Of a stretch of DNA of 64,000 nt, positions 25,269-35,053 are shown piece after piece. The notes beneath the pieces are model-generated. The model made no database searches. It was not told the origin of the DNA and was given only the letters and a program-made list of their open reading frames with translations. A program made the translations under genes and the position numbers. Source of the stretch: a bacterium (GTDB lineage: Bacteria > Myxococcota_A > Bradymonadia > UBA7976 > UBA1532); contig JAUHYW010000023.1 of assembly GCA_030426085.1 (NCBI GenBank), forward strand, positions 54,575-118,574, in the 5' to 3' direction. Position 1 is the stretch's first letter. The number at the start of each line of letters is the position of its first letter.

Positions 25269-26063
25269 CTGCGACAGCCTGACCGAGCACGCCGCGGCCC
25301 GCCCCGTCTGCCGATCGCGGCGGGGCTGCTCGTCGCCTGGGCGCTCTGCGGGTGTGCCGATCGAACGCCCGAGCGCGCGCCGATCGCGGTCTTCGCCGCG
25401 TCCTCCCTCGCCGAGAGCTTCGAGGCGATCGAGGCGGCCTTCGAGGCGGCCCACCCGGCCTACGACGTGCGGCTCACCTTCGCCGGCAGCCAGGTGCTGC
25501 GCCTCCAGATCGAGCACGGGGCCGGCGCCGACGTCTTCGCCTCGGCCGACGCCCGGCACATGACCGCGCTCGTCGAGGGCGGCCACGCCGCCGCCAGCCG
25601 GGTCTTCGCCCGCAACGGGCTGGTGATCATCACCCCCACCGCCCCCGAGCGCCCGTTCCGGACCTTCGCCGATCTGCCCACCGCCGAGCGGCTGGTCGTC
25701 GGCGCCGACACCGTGCCGGTCGGGCGCTACACCCGGCGCATGCTCGACCGGGCCGCCGCCGACCTGGGCGCCGCCTTCGCCGGCGCGGTGCGGGCCCGGA
25801 TCGTCTCCGAAGAGACCAACGTCCGGCTGGTGCGGGCCAAGGTCGAGCTGGGCGAGGCCGACGCAGCCATCGTCTACCGCACCGACGCCGCCGCCTCGGA
25901 TCGGGTGCGCGCCATCCCGATCCCGCCCGCGTACGATGTGCCCGCCGCCTACCACATCGCCCCGCTGGACGGCGCCGGGCCGGGCGCGGCGCTGTTCGTC
26001 GAGTTCGTGGGCCGCGGCGCGGGGCAGGCGCTGCTCGAGGCGCGGGGCTTCGGGCCGCCATGA
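25269..26063 (+). CDS. modA: ModA, molybdate ABC transporter substrate-binding lipoprotein
   Basis: The frame encodes a complete periplasmic binding protein: an Arg-rich n-region, hydrophobic [13 protein letters not shown] and lipobox-like LCGC, then the ModA opening [20 protein letters not shown]. The anion-site landmarks [23 protein letters not shown] and [10 protein letters not shown] are also present. The frame is open back to the TGA at 25209, but no ATG, GTG or TTG occurs before the GTG at 25467, which is inside the conserved domain. I therefore placed the start at a CTG (25269; a second CTG is at 25308). A sequencing indel joining the ATG at 25211 is the alternative. The stop overlaps modB (ATGA). 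Role: captures molybdate or tungstate. Confidence 0.8.
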   Translation: MRQPDRARRGPPRLPIAAGLLVAWALCGCADRTPERAPIAVFAASSLAESFEAIEAAFEAAHPAYDVRLTFAGSQVLRLQIEHGAGADVFASADARHMTALVEGGHAAASRVFARNGLVIITPTAPERPFRTFADLPTAERLVVGADTVPVGRYTRRMLDRAAADLGAAFAGAVRARIVSEETNVRLVRAKVELGEADAAIVYRTDAAASDRVRAIPIPPAYDVPAAYHIAPLDGAGPGAALFVEFVGRGAGQALLEARGFGPP

Positions 26064-26854
26064 GCCGCTCCGCGCGCCCGATCCACCGCCTGCCCGGCGT
26101 CACGCTGGGCGGCGCGCTGGTGATCCTGCTCGCCCTGCCCCTGATCGCGCTGGCGACCTCCGCCTCGCCCGACGCGGTGCGCGCCGGCCTCGACAGCCCG
26201 CTCTTCTGGCCCGCGATGGCCCTCAGCCTGCGCACGACCGCCCTCAGCCTGGCCTTGACCATCCTGTGCGGCACCCCGCTCGCGTGGTGGCTCGCCACCC
26301 GCCGGGGCCGGATGCCCCGCGTCATCGAGCTCATCGTCGAGCTGCCCATCGTGCTGCCCCCGGCGGTCATCGGGGTCGCGCTGCTCCAGGCGTTCGGCCG
26401 GCGGGGGCTGCTCGGCCCGGGGCTCGACGCGCTGGGGCTGAGCGTGCCGTTCACCGAGGCGGCGGTGGTGGTGGCCCAGGTCGTCGTCGCCGCGCCGTTC
26501 TTCGTGCAGGCCGGGGCCAACGCCTTCCGCGAGGTCGACCCCGATCTGATGGTGGTCGCCCGCGCGCTGGGCGCCTCGCCGACGGGCGCCTTCTTCCGGG
26601 TGGCGGTCCCGGTGGCGCTGCCGGGGCTCATCGTCGGCGCCTCGCTGGCCTGGGCCCGGGCCCTGGGCGAGTTCGGGGCCACGCTGCTCTTCGCCGGCAA
26701 CCTCGGGGGCGAGACCCGGACGCTGCCCCTGGCGATCTTCTCGGCCCTCGAGACCGATGTCCGGGTGGCGCTGGTCTTCGCGCTGGTGCTCGCCGCGGTG
26801 GGCGCGGTGCTGCTGCTCGCGCTGCGGCTGCTGGTGCCCCGGTGGGGCCGATGA
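26060..26854 (+). CDS. modB: ModB, molybdate ABC transporter permease
   Basis: 264 residues with about six TM helices. The EAA-type coupling motif is visible as [20 protein letters not shown] followed by LPGLIVG. The segment [11 protein letters not shown] is characteristic of ModB. ATGA overlaps connect it to modA and modC, so the three are translated as one operon. It forms the inner-membrane channel for molybdate. Confidence 0.93.
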   Translation: MSRSARPIHRLPGVTLGGALVILLALPLIALATSASPDAVRAGLDSPLFWPAMALSLRTTALSLALTILCGTPLAWWLATRRGRMPRVIELIVELPIVLPPAVIGVALLQAFGRRGLLGPGLDALGLSVPFTEAAVVVAQVVVAAPFFVQAGANAFREVDPDLMVVARALGASPTGAFFRVAVPVALPGLIVGASLAWARALGEFGATLLFAGNLGGETRTLPLAIFSALETDVRVALVFALVLAAVGAVLLLALRLLVPRWGR

Positions 26855-27546
26855 GCTGGCGGGCACACATCGTGAGCGACGTGCCGCCGCTGGACGTCGA
26901 GCTGTCCGGCGACGCCGGCCCGCTGGCGCTCGTGGGGCCCAACGGCAGCGGCAAGACGACCCTGCTGCGGACGCTGGCCGGGGCCCGCCGGCCGCGTTCG
27001 GGGCGGGTCGAGGTGGACGGGGTCCCGCTCTTCGGCCCCGACGTCGACGTGCCGATCGAGGCCCGGCGCATGGGCTACGTGCCGCAGGGCTACGGCCTCT
27101 TCCCTCACCTGCGAGTCGTCGACAACGTGGCCTTCGGGCTGCGCGACGGGCCCCGCGCGGCGCGGCAGGCGGCGGCCAGCCGCATGCTCGAGGCGCTGGA
27201 CTGCGCGCACCTCGCCCGCCGCTGGCCCCGGCGGCTGTCGGGCGGGGAGCAGCAGCGGGTGGCCCTGGCCCGGGCGCTGGTGATCGAGCCCCGCATGCTG
27301 CTGCTCGACGAGCCGCTCGCCGCGCTCGACGCGACCACCCGCCGGGCGGTGCGGGCCTTCCTCGCCGGGCACCTGCGCGCGCTGGGGCGGCCCTCGATCG
27401 TCGTCACTCACGACGTCCGAGACGTCGCCGCGCTCGACGCGCCGGTGTGCGTGCTCGAGGGCGGGCAGATCGTGCAGCGGGGATCACTCGACGCCCTGCG
27501 GCGCGATCCGGCGACCGACTTCGTGGCCGAGTTCGTCGCGCTGTGA
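26851..27546 (+). CDS. modC: ModC, molybdate ABC transporter ATPase (short form)
   Basis: 231 residues. Walker [11 protein letters not shown]-loop in [12 protein letters not shown], signature [15 protein letters not shown], Walker [13 protein letters not shown] and the switch His in VVTHD are all present, so it should be active. Classical ModC is about 350 residues with a C-terminal Mop/TOBE domain that binds molybdate and gives feedback control. That domain is absent here, so transport may lack allosteric inhibition. Convergent with the hydrolase gene, whose end abuts its stop. Confidence 0.9.
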   Translation: MSWRAHIVSDVPPLDVELSGDAGPLALVGPNGSGKTTLLRTLAGARRPRSGRVEVDGVPLFGPDVDVPIEARRMGYVPQGYGLFPHLRVVDNVAFGLRDGPRAARQAAASRMLEALDCAHLARRWPRRLSGGEQQRVALARALVIEPRMLLLDEPLAALDATTRRAVRAFLAGHLRALGRPSIVVTHDVRDVAALDAPVCVLEGGQIVQRGSLDALRRDPATDFVAEFVAL

Positions 27547-28401
27547 TCAGCGGCGTGACGGGCCGCCGAAGCGCTCTTCGAGCCAGACCACGAGCGGGGT
27601 CCACAGGGCCTCGCAGGCCGGGCGCACATAGCGCATGTGACCGATGGCATCCAAGCCGTATCGCGATGGCTCGACGGTGATCGCGTCGGCGTTCGGATAG
27701 CGCGACAGCAGCACCGCCGCGCTCTCGGGCCCCGACCACGCGTCGTCGCTCGCGTTGATCCCCACCACCGGAGCCTCGACCCGGGCGTAGCGCGCGGCGG
27801 CGTCGAGCCCGGGGTCGTCGAAGAAGTGATCGGGGAACCCGCACCACCGCTTCCAATCCCGATAGACCCCGCGCGGCAGATCCTCACCGAAGCCCAGGCG
27901 GCGCGCCGGCAGATAGCCCCACAGCGCCACCGCCGGCGGGGTGATGACATGCCAGAACAGCCGGGCCTTGAGCGCCTCGCCGAATGACATGAAGCCATGC
28001 CACCCGGCGCCCATGCCAAAGGCATACAGACCCCGGGTCCGCCGGTGCCCCTCGCCGAGCCCGTACGCCTGCCCGCCGAAGCTGTGGGACACCACCACGG
28101 TCGGGCCCCGGCCGGCGGCGTGGGCGATGGCCGCGTCGAGGTCGGTGACCCAGTCCAGATAGCCCGCCGCGTAGCCTCTCAGCCCGTCGGGCGCCGAGTC
28201 GCCCACGCCCCGGTAGTCGAAGGTCAGCACGTTGACCGCGGCCCGGTCGGCCAGCCACTCGGCGAGCGGGTGGTAGTAGGTGTGGGGCACCGCGGTGGCG
28301 CCGCCGACGACGACCCATCGCTCGCTCGCCGGGGTGGGGTGGAAGCACGCCCCGCCGAGTCGGGCCCCGTCGGAGGTCGTCAGGTGCAGCCGGTTCGCCA
28401 T
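27547..28401 (-). CDS. Alpha/beta hydrolase (serine aminopeptidase S33-like)
   Basis: 284 residues. After a beta-hairpin start the protein shows the YRGVGDS segment and the nucleophile elbow VVVSHSFGGQ (catalytic Ser in SHSFGG). Later come VVGINASDDAW (likely acid) and the His in DAIGHMRYVRP. No signal peptide, so it is probably cytoplasmic. It resembles the COG4757/YheT-like hydrolases. The ATG at 28401 was preferred; an in-frame start at 28437 would add a Cys/Pro-containing 12-residue extension. Substrate unknown. Confidence 0.78.
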   Translation of the reverse strand: MANRLHLTTSDGARLGGACFHPTPASERWVVVGGATAVPHTYYHPLAEWLADRAAVNVLTFDYRGVGDSAPDGLRGYAAGYLDWVTDLDAAIAHAAGRGPTVVVSHSFGGQAYGLGEGHRRTRGLYAFGMGAGWHGFMSFGEALKARLFWHVITPPAVALWGYLPARRLGFGEDLPRGVYRDWKRWCGFPDHFFDDPGLDAAARYARVEAPVVGINASDDAWSGPESAAVLLSRYPNADAITVEPSRYGLDAIGHMRYVRPACEALWTPLVVWLEERFGGPSRR

Positions 28402-28455
28402 GCCCGAATCATGGGGCCCGGGGGCGCCACAGTCCACCGCCCGCTCGATGACGCC

Positions 28456-29304
28456 TCAGCCGGCTGCGTCGTCCGGGGGCACCTCGATGGGGTGCAGGTC
28501 GAGCCCGGACGCCGCGAGCACCTCGGCCAGCGGGTCGACCCGCTCGGCCCGCCCGATCGCAGTCGCTCGGGCCAGGGCCGCGCCGACCCCCTGCTTGGCC
28601 CGGTCGACCGCGTCGAGGAAGGGCCGCCCCCGGGCCCGCCAGCCGACGAGCAGGTGGGCGAACACCGCGCCGGCGCCGGCCTGCTCGCTCCGCGCCACCC
28701 GCGCGCTGCCGAACTCGGTGATGTCCCGGCCGTCCCACACCAGATCGACCGCGTGGCCATCGGCCCGGCCGCCGGTCACGACCACCCACCGGGCGCCGAA
28801 GTCCCCCAGCCGCTGCGCCGCGTCCTTCATGCGGCGGATATCGGGCGCCTCCCGCCCGGTCAGCAGCGCCGCCTCGTCGCCGTCGAGCACCACCGCCTCG
28901 GCGTGGGGCGAGAGCCGCCGGACGAGGGTCACCAGGTGGGCCGGGTCGAAGCGCGGGCGGCGGTGGCGGTCGACCGCGTTGGGGGCGATCACCATCGGCG
29001 CCGGCGGGCCCGTGGGCGCGTCGGCCAGCGCCTCGGCCAGACCGGCCGGGTCGTCGCCGGGATCGGCCACCGCGATCGCGTCGGGGGCCACCACCCGCAC
29101 CCGCTCGAGCTGATCGCGCACGAGGCGCCCCGGCAGGGCGGTCAGCGGGCGGATCGCGGTGACGACGGCGGTGGGGTGCACCCCGAGGGCGCCGAGCGCC
29201 AGCAGGGCCGGGCCCAGGCCGACGTGGCCGGTGGGGTGGCAGGCGCCGACGGCCAGCGCGCAGGGCGCCCGGCGGGTCGGCTTCGAAAGGTCGCTCAGAG
29301 GCAT
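28456..29304 (-). CDS. ThiD/PfkB-like kinase fold protein, possibly inactive
   Basis: 282 residues. The N-terminal block DPTGHVGLGPA-like segment (ACHPTGHVGLGPALLALGAL), the VVTAI strand and the C-terminal GAGAVFAHLLVGWRARGRPF and DAVDRAKQGVGAALARA follow the hydroxymethylpyrimidine (phosphate) kinase/ribokinase pattern. Two features argue against normal activity: the usual GTGC or GAGD catalytic element reads GAGA, with Ala at the catalytic position, and the middle region lacks the usual PN..E motif. It overlaps the next upstream gene by 10 nt. It may bind a pyrimidine ligand rather than phosphorylate it (inference). Confidence 0.6.
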   Translation of the reverse strand: MPLSDLSKPTRRAPCALAVGACHPTGHVGLGPALLALGALGVHPTAVVTAIRPLTALPGRLVRDQLERVRVVAPDAIAVADPGDDPAGLAEALADAPTGPPAPMVIAPNAVDRHRRPRFDPAHLVTLVRRLSPHAEAVVLDGDEAALLTGREAPDIRRMKDAAQRLGDFGARWVVVTGGRADGHAVDLVWDGRDITEFGSARVARSEQAGAGAVFAHLLVGWRARGRPFLDAVDRAKQGVGAALARATAIGRAERVDPLAEVLAASGLDLHPIEVPPDDAAG

Positions 29305-30038
29305 GGGCCATACTCCACGGGGTCGTACTCGCACGGCCGCAGGTCGCGCCCGCGCAGGCCGTAATCGAAGCGGATGCGCACCCCGGCGACGACGGCCAGC
29401 GCCAGCCCGCCCGGCCGGTGGATGCCCTCGACGCCGATGTGGGCGATCAGCTCGCCGAAGAGGAACGGGTGGCTGTTGAACAAGACCCCCGGCCCGCTGC
29501 CGATCAGCAGCGCCCAGCGCAGCTCGGGGTCGCCGGTCTCGCCGGTGGGGGCCGCGGCGGGCAGCAGGGCCCCGATCTCGAGGGCGGTGGACAGCGCGAC
29601 GTGAGCGAAGGCCCGGTTCTGGGCCCGCCAGCGGCTCTCGAGGCGCAGGTCGAGGCGGGTGAAGCGGATGCGGCCGGGCAGCAGCGGCTCGAAGGCCCAC
29701 GCCCCGCGCAGCGCGCCGCCGAGCGCCCACCGGCCGTGCCCGTCGACGTAGCCCAGGTAGCCCAGCCCGCCGCTGATCGCGTCGGTGGCCCACGGGGTGT
29801 CGTCGCTCAGCAGGTCGGGGAAGCGGGTCTCGTAGCCCACGTCGGCGGTGACGCCGCCGTAGAAGGCCGGCACGAAGACGACGGCGCCGGCCTCGCCGAT
29901 CGGCTCCACCATCGCCGCCTCCTGGGCCGACGCGCAGGTCGTCATCGAGCTGATCAGCAGGAGCGTCAGCCACCCCCCGCGGGGCGTCGGGCGGGGGCTG
30001 CGGCCGGGGGCAGAGGGCATCGGATCCGAATCGCGCAT
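29295..30038 (-). CDS. Secreted outer-membrane protein of unknown function
   Basis: 247 residues with an N-terminal signal sequence (WLTLLLISSMTTCASAQ) after an Arg/Pro-rich lead. The mature part alternates short strands (FTRLDLRLESRWRAQNRAFA and similar) typical of a beta-barrel and ends in a Cys-containing tail. ATG 30038 is used; ATG 30020 is possible. The stop codon lies inside the start of the ThiD-like gene, so the pair is probably one operon. Function unknown. Confidence 0.65.
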   Translation of the reverse strand: MRDSDPMPSAPGRSPRPTPRGGWLTLLLISSMTTCASAQEAAMVEPIGEAGAVVFVPAFYGGVTADVGYETRFPDLLSDDTPWATDAISGGLGYLGYVDGHGRWALGGALRGAWAFEPLLPGRIRFTRLDLRLESRWRAQNRAFAHVALSTALEIGALLPAAAPTGETGDPELRWALLIGSGPGVLFNSHPFLFGELIAHIGVEGIHRPGGLALAVVAGVRIRFDYGLRGRDLRPCEYDPVEYGPCL

Positions 30039-30137
30039 CGGCGGGCTCGTTCGACTCGCCGGCCATCATCGGCCCGACGGGAGCGGGCCGCAAGCGGCTT
30101 GGACGGGCCCGGTCGAGGGGCCGACCGGGAAATGCCG

Positions 30138-30166
30138 TTGACGATATGGTCGGATTGTCATAGCGT
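30138..30166 (+). promoter_or_regulatory. Candidate sigma-70-type promoter
   Basis: TTGACG (30138-30143) and TAGCGT (30161-30166) are separated by 17 nt and lie about 34 nt before the lipoprotein ATG at 30200. This stretch is clearly less GC-rich than its surroundings, as expected for a promoter. The -10 match is weak, so the call is tentative. Confidence 0.3.
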
Positions 30167-30199
30167 CCGCCCGCGCAACCCGAAGGAGAGGAGAGGGAC

Positions 30200-30985
30200 A
30201 TGCGGCGCTTGATTCCGTTGATGATCGTGACGCTGGCGGGCCTCGCGCTCGCCGCGTGTGGTGGCAGCAAGAAGAGCAGCAAGAGCGGCGGCGGCGGGGA
30301 CGGCGATGCCTTCGCCGAGCTCCAGGCCATCCCCGACCAGGTCGACAAGAAGGTCGCCGCGGTCACCCGCCCGGTGGACAACGTCGACCAGATGCTCGGC
30401 CAGATGACCACCCTGCCCAAGAAGCTCGACATCTCCGAGGAGCAGTTCGGCGAGCTGATCAACGGCGCGCTGGCCAACCAGGAGGTCGCGATCCCCGACA
30501 CGGTGCAGGGCCAGAACCGGGAGCAGCTCAGCACCTTCCTCGGCAACATCGGCGGCTTCCAGCAGAGCCTGATGGGCACCCCCGCCGCGGCCAAGGATCT
30601 GCTCGGCGAGCTGGCCGAGACCTCGGCCCGCATCCCCGCGCTGGCCACCGAGGTCTCGACCTCGGCCGCCGCCACCCTGGCCAACCCGCTCGCTTCGAAG
30701 AAGGAGAAGGACGCCGCCAAGAAGAAGCAGGCCGACGCCAAGTCGCTGCAGAACAAGGCCCAGGCCCGGGTCAAGGCGGCCCAGGGCAAGGTCGGCGGCC
30801 TGCCCGAGCGGGCGACCGTCGCCATCAACAAGTTCGTCTCGGCCGGCCGCAAGATGGGGGTCAAGGAGAACCTGATGCGGGCCGCCAACAAGCCGGTGGA
30901 CGACGCCAAGGAAGGCGCCAACACCGCCGTGGACACCGCCAAGGACGGCGCCAACCAGGCCGTCAAGGACGCCACCGGCCAGTGA
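30200..30985 (+). CDS. Helical lipoprotein (apolipophorin-like)
   Basis: 261 residues. Lipoprotein signal with lipobox LAAC (Cys20) then a Ser/Lys/Gly spacer (GGSKKSSKSGGGG). The mature part is predicted to be nearly all amphipathic helix, with a Lys/Ala-rich segment (KKEKDAAKKKQADAKS) and an 11-mer-like C-terminal repeat (DDAKEGANTAVDTAKDGANQ). The latter resembles LEA or apolipoprotein helices. Strong ribosome site (GGAGAGGAGAGGG). Likely an envelope stabiliser; no enzyme motif. Confidence 0.75.
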   Translation: MRRLIPLMIVTLAGLALAACGGSKKSSKSGGGGDGDAFAELQAIPDQVDKKVAAVTRPVDNVDQMLGQMTTLPKKLDISEEQFGELINGALANQEVAIPDTVQGQNREQLSTFLGNIGGFQQSLMGTPAAAKDLLGELAETSARIPALATEVSTSAAATLANPLASKKEKDAAKKKQADAKSLQNKAQARVKAAQGKVGGLPERATVAINKFVSAGRKMGVKENLMRAANKPVDDAKEGANTAVDTAKDGANQAVKDATGQ

Positions 30986-31134
30986 GCCACCCCGGCGCCC
31001 CCCCGGCGCCGGCCCCCGCCCCCTCGCGGAGCGCCCGCTCGCACGAGCCGCCGGCGCCCGCCGCGACCCCCCTGCCCCACCCGATGTCGCGCACAGCGGT
31101 GTGATCCGACGCCCAGGCGTGTCAATATCCCGCC

Positions 31135-32358
31135 ATGCGCCCGACTCATCTGCTCGCCCGCGCCGCGCTCGCCGCCTGCGGGCTCGTCACCCTCGCGCTC
31201 CCCACTCCGGCACCCGCCGCCCCCGGGCCCACGTTCGACGGCGCCGACGCCGACCGGGCCCGGATCGCGGTGCGCCTGCGCCCCGTCGTCGAAGGCATCG
31301 AGCAGCCGACCGACATCCAGCCGGTGCCGGGGCAGCCGGGCACGCTGGTGGTGCTCTCCAAGACCGGGGCCGCGTGGTGGCTCTCGGCCGGCGGCGAGAA
31401 GGGCCGCTGGTTCACCGTCGACCCGCCGACCCGCTCCGAACAGGGCCTGCTCGGTGTCGCCTTCCCGGCCGACTTCGCCCGCAGCGGCCGGTTCGTCGTG
31501 CACTACACCGTGCGCGGCGACCGGGGGAACCGCACCCGGGTCGAGGCGTGGGCCGTCGCCCCCGGCGCCGCGCTCGCGAAGACGAAGCCCCGCGCCGAGC
31601 GGGTGATCCTCGAGGTCGACCAGCCCTACCGCAACCACAACGCCGGCCAGCTCGCCTTCGGCCCCGACGGCATGCTCTACGTCGGCCTCGGCGACGGCGG
31701 CGCGGCCAACGACCCCCGGGGGCACGGCCAGAACCGGGGCACCCTGCTCGGGGCCATGCTGCGCCTCGACGTCTCGCAGAGCACCGACGCCCGGCCCTAC
31801 GCCGTGCCCCCCGACAACCCGTTCGCCGGGCCGCGGGCGGTCGACGGCGTGCGCCCCGAGATCTGGGCCTGGGGCCTGCGCAACCCGTGGCGCTACGCCT
31901 TCGCCCCCGACGGGCGGCTGGTCGTCGCCGACGTCGGCCAGAACCGCTACGAAGAGGTGACCCTCGTCGGCGCCGGCGAGAACCACGGCTGGGCCGCGCG
32001 CGAGGCGGGCCACTGTTTCCCCTCGGGCGAGCGGTGCACCGGCGGGCCCTACGTCGACCCCATCTGGCAGTACCCCCGGGGCGAGGGCATCTCGATCACC
32101 GGGGGCCCGATCTACACCGGCCCCGGCGCCGCGCTGAAGAACCGCTACATCTTCGGGGACTTCGGCTCGGGTCGCATGTGGGCGTTGACTCTGCCGCCCG
32201 CGGGGGCGAAGAAGGCCCTCCAACCCGAGTCGGCCGTCGCCGCGCTCGGCCGGTGGCCGATGCAGATATCGACCTTCGGCGCCGGCCACGACGGCACCCT
32301 GTACGTGGCCGACTTCGGGCGGGGCATCATCTACCGCGTGGCGGTGACCGAGGAGTGA
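31135..32358 (+). CDS. PQQ-dependent sugar dehydrogenase (GSDH family), periplasmic
   Basis: 407 residues with a signal peptide ending PAPAAPG. The six-bladed beta-propeller of the glucose/sorbosone dehydrogenase family is recognisable from EQGLLGVAFPADF, NHNAGQLAFGPDGMLYVGLG, GLRNPWRYAF, VGQNRYEEV and YIFGDFGSGRMW. Family members oxidise aldose sugars using PQQ with Ca2+ in the periplasm. No PQQ synthesis genes are in the window, so the cofactor would come from elsewhere. The TPR gene follows after 5 nt. Confidence 0.9.
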   Translation: MRPTHLLARAALAACGLVTLALPTPAPAAPGPTFDGADADRARIAVRLRPVVEGIEQPTDIQPVPGQPGTLVVLSKTGAAWWLSAGGEKGRWFTVDPPTRSEQGLLGVAFPADFARSGRFVVHYTVRGDRGNRTRVEAWAVAPGAALAKTKPRAERVILEVDQPYRNHNAGQLAFGPDGMLYVGLGDGGAANDPRGHGQNRGTLLGAMLRLDVSQSTDARPYAVPPDNPFAGPRAVDGVRPEIWAWGLRNPWRYAFAPDGRLVVADVGQNRYEEVTLVGAGENHGWAAREAGHCFPSGERCTGGPYVDPIWQYPRGEGISITGGPIYTGPGAALKNRYIFGDFGSGRMWALTLPPAGAKKALQPESAVAALGRWPMQISTFGAGHDGTLYVADFGRGIIYRVAVTEE

Positions 32359-32363
32359 GCTCG

Positions 32364-34964
32364 ATGGACGAGGCGGAGCTGCGCGCCCGGCTGGCGGCCA
32401 ACCCCGACGACTGGGTGGCCGCCGAGGGGTTGAGCCGGCTGTTGACCGAAGAGCAGCGGTGGGAGCCGCTCATCGAGCTGCTCTTCGCCCGGCTGGAGCG
32501 GCCGGAGGCCGACCGGGTCGACCTGCTCGCCCAGCTCGGCGACGTCTTCGAGGAGGGCCTCGACGACGCCGAGCGGGGGCTGGTGGTGCTGCTCGAAGCC
32601 TTCGCGCTGAGCCGGGACGACGAGCGCTTCGGGGCCCGCCTGGGCCGCCTCGCCGCCCGGGCCTCGCAGTGGGAGACCCTGCTGGCGGCCTACGAGCGCC
32701 AGGTCGCCGAGGCCACCGCCCGCGAGGCGACCCCGCTGCACCGCCGCCTCGCCGAGTGGTACGAGGCGCTCGAGCTCGACGAGGACGTCGCCCGCCACCT
32801 GCGCCGGCTGCTGGTGCTCAAGCCCGACGACCAGCAGGCGCTCGACGCGCTGACCGGCTTCTACGAGCAGGCCGCCGACTGGGAGGGGCTGACCCAGCTC
32901 CTGCGCACCCGGGTCAACTACGTCGAGGACCCCGACGACCGCCGCCGGCTCTACCTGCGGGTCGGGCGGCTGCTCGAGTCCAAGCTCGACGCGCCCGGCG
33001 AGGCCCTCGAGTGGCTCGGACGGCTCTTCCACGAGGCCCCCGACGACGGCCTCGAGGCCACGCTCGAGCGCCTCGCCGAGCAGAGCGGCGACTACCGCAC
33101 CCTGGCCCGGATCTACGCCGAGGCGCTCGACAGCGGCACCCGAGAGGACGCCCGGGCGGCCAAGCTGCACATCCGCCTCGCCCGGCTGCACCGCGACGGC
33201 CTCGACGACGAAGACCTCGCCATCCAGCACTTCAAGCTCGCCCGGCGGCTCGACCCCGACGAGCGGCAGGCGTTCGGCGAGCTGCGGGCGCTCTTCGAGC
33301 AGCGCGAAGACTGGATGGAGCTGGCCTACCTGCTCGGCCAGGAGGCCAGCCGCACCGACGACCGCAGCGAGCGCTACAAGCTGTATCTGGAGCAGGGCGC
33401 GGTCTTCCAGGACAAGCTCGACGCCGCCAAGGAGGCCGTCGACGCCTGGTTCGGCGCGCTCGAGGCCCGCCCCGACGACAAGATCGTGCTCGTGCGGCTG
33501 ATGGACGCCTACCGGGGCACCGGCCAGTGGGAGGCCAGCCTCAAGGTGCTCAAGAAGCTGGCCAGCATCGAGACCGACCTCAAGAAGAAGGCCGCCTTCG
33601 TCTATACGATGGGCATCATCCAGCGGGACAAGCTCGAGGATCACTACATCTCGGTGCGCACCTTCGACCGGGCGCTCGAGATGGATCCGACGATGGTCAA
33701 GGCGTTCGCCGCCATCGACGAGATCCTGACCAGCGACGGGGACTACGCCCGTCAGGACCGCTACTACCGCAAGATGCTGGCCCGGGCCCGGGAGAACCGG
33801 CTCGACGAGGCGCTCATCGTCAACCTCGCCCGCAACCTCGGCGAGATCAACCGCACCCGGCTGGAGAACTTCGAAGAGGCGCTCAAGGCGTACAGCATCG
33901 TCGTCAAGCGGCGCCCCGACGACCGCGAGGCCCGCAGCATCGTCGCCGAGCTGTCGATCCTGCTCCAGCGCTACGAGGACGCCACCCGCCACCTCTTCAT
34001 GCTCATCCAGCAAGAGGTCGTGCACCCCGAGCCGTACCACGACCTCGTGCGGGTCTACTGCGCCATCGGCCGCTTCGACGCCGCGTGGTGCGTCTGCCAG
34101 GCGCTCGTCGCCATGGGCCGCTCCAACGCCGACGAAGACCAGCTCTACGACGAGGGCCTCGCCCGCCAGCAGGGCTTGCAGGTCGGCACGATGGAGCCCC
34201 TCGACTGGAAGCTTCTGACCTGGGCCAGCAAGAACCAGGCGCTCGACGCGCTGCTGCGCCGCCTCGCGCTCATCCTCGGCCCGCGCCTCGCCCGCGGCCC
34301 GCGCGACCTCGGCCTGCGCCGCCAGCTCGACGGCGCCCACCCGGCGATGCGCATCGTGGGGCACCACGTCGCCCCGGTCATGGGCATGCCCGCCCCCCCG
34401 GGCATGGAGGCCGAGGCCCCCGGCCTGCGCACCGCCAACACCTCGCCGCCCTCGCTGGCCATCGGCCCCGACATCGCCAACAAGGCCCCCGCCGAGATCG
34501 CCTTCCTCGCCGCGCGCCAGCTCTTCCTGCTGACCGGCGATCACTTCCTGGCGACGCTCGAAGGCGACCTCGCCCGCCGCGAAGCCCGCCTGACGACCCT
34601 CGTCGCCACGGTGCACCACTGGCTCGACCCCCGGGTCCCCCAGAACATGGTCGACCCCTCGGTGCTCGAGATCCTCGAGGCGCTGCCCGGCGAGCGGGAC
34701 ACCTTCAGCCAGCTCATGGTGCCCATCGTCAGCCTGCCGGGCTATGGCATCAGCCCATGGCTCGACGCGGTCGAACACACCGCCAACCGCCTGGGCCTGC
34801 TGCTGTGCAACGACCTCGACACTGCGCTGCGCCAGGTCCGCCGCCAGCCCGAGGGTCTGGGCAAGGCCAACCCCGCCGAGCGCACCCGGGTGCTGCTGCT
34901 GTTCGCGCTGTCCGAACCCTACTTCGAGCTGCGCCGCCGCCTGGGGTATTCCATAGACGGGTGA
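32364..34964 (+). CDS. Large TPR-repeat protein
   Basis: 866 residues without signal peptide or TM. Residues 1-~600 are tandem TPR/HAT-like helical hairpins (for example HYISVRTFDRALEMDPTMVK, EEALKAYSIVVKRRPDDREA). The C-terminal ~260 residues form a separate conserved-looking domain with PAEIAFLAARQLFL. This architecture is common and usually multi-copy in Myxococcota, and the gene at 59103 is related. The role is probably scaffolding of cytoplasmic complexes. It starts 5 nt after the dehydrogenase stop, so co-transcription is likely. Confidence 0.82.
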   Translation: MDEAELRARLAANPDDWVAAEGLSRLLTEEQRWEPLIELLFARLERPEADRVDLLAQLGDVFEEGLDDAERGLVVLLEAFALSRDDERFGARLGRLAARASQWETLLAAYERQVAEATAREATPLHRRLAEWYEALELDEDVARHLRRLLVLKPDDQQALDALTGFYEQAADWEGLTQLLRTRVNYVEDPDDRRRLYLRVGRLLESKLDAPGEALEWLGRLFHEAPDDGLEATLERLAEQSGDYRTLARIYAEALDSGTREDARAAKLHIRLARLHRDGLDDEDLAIQHFKLARRLDPDERQAFGELRALFEQREDWMELAYLLGQEASRTDDRSERYKLYLEQGAVFQDKLDAAKEAVDAWFGALEARPDDKIVLVRLMDAYRGTGQWEASLKVLKKLASIETDLKKKAAFVYTMGIIQRDKLEDHYISVRTFDRALEMDPTMVKAFAAIDEILTSDGDYARQDRYYRKMLARARENRLDEALIVNLARNLGEINRTRLENFEEALKAYSIVVKRRPDDREARSIVAELSILLQRYEDATRHLFMLIQQEVVHPEPYHDLVRVYCAIGRFDAAWCVCQALVAMGRSNADEDQLYDEGLARQQGLQVGTMEPLDWKLLTWASKNQALDALLRRLALILGPRLARGPRDLGLRRQLDGAHPAMRIVGHHVAPVMGMPAPPGMEAEAPGLRTANTSPPSLAIGPDIANKAPAEIAFLAARQLFLLTGDHFLATLEGDLARREARLTTLVATVHHWLDPRVPQNMVDPSVLEILEALPGERDTFSQLMVPIVSLPGYGISPWLDAVEHTANRLGLLLCNDLDTALRQVRRQPEGLGKANPAERTRVLLLFALSEPYFELRRRLGYSIDG

Positions 34965-35031
34965 GTCCCCACCCATCCGGGGGCGCGGCCCATGACACCA
35001 TGGACACGGGCCGCGCGAAGACGTAGAACGA

Positions 35032-35049
35032 CCTCCCCTCAGCGGGAGG
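35032..35049 (+). promoter_or_regulatory. Hairpin sequestering the ribosome-binding site
   Basis: CCTCCC-CTCAGC-GGGAGG forms a perfect 6-bp stem with a 6-nt loop. The right arm GGGAGG is the Shine-Dalgarno sequence, 4 nt before the ATG at 35054. Pairing would hide it from the ribosome, so translation may depend on a factor or on temperature. It may also serve partly as a terminator for the TPR gene, though no T-run follows. Confidence 0.35.
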
Positions 35050-35053
35050 CACC

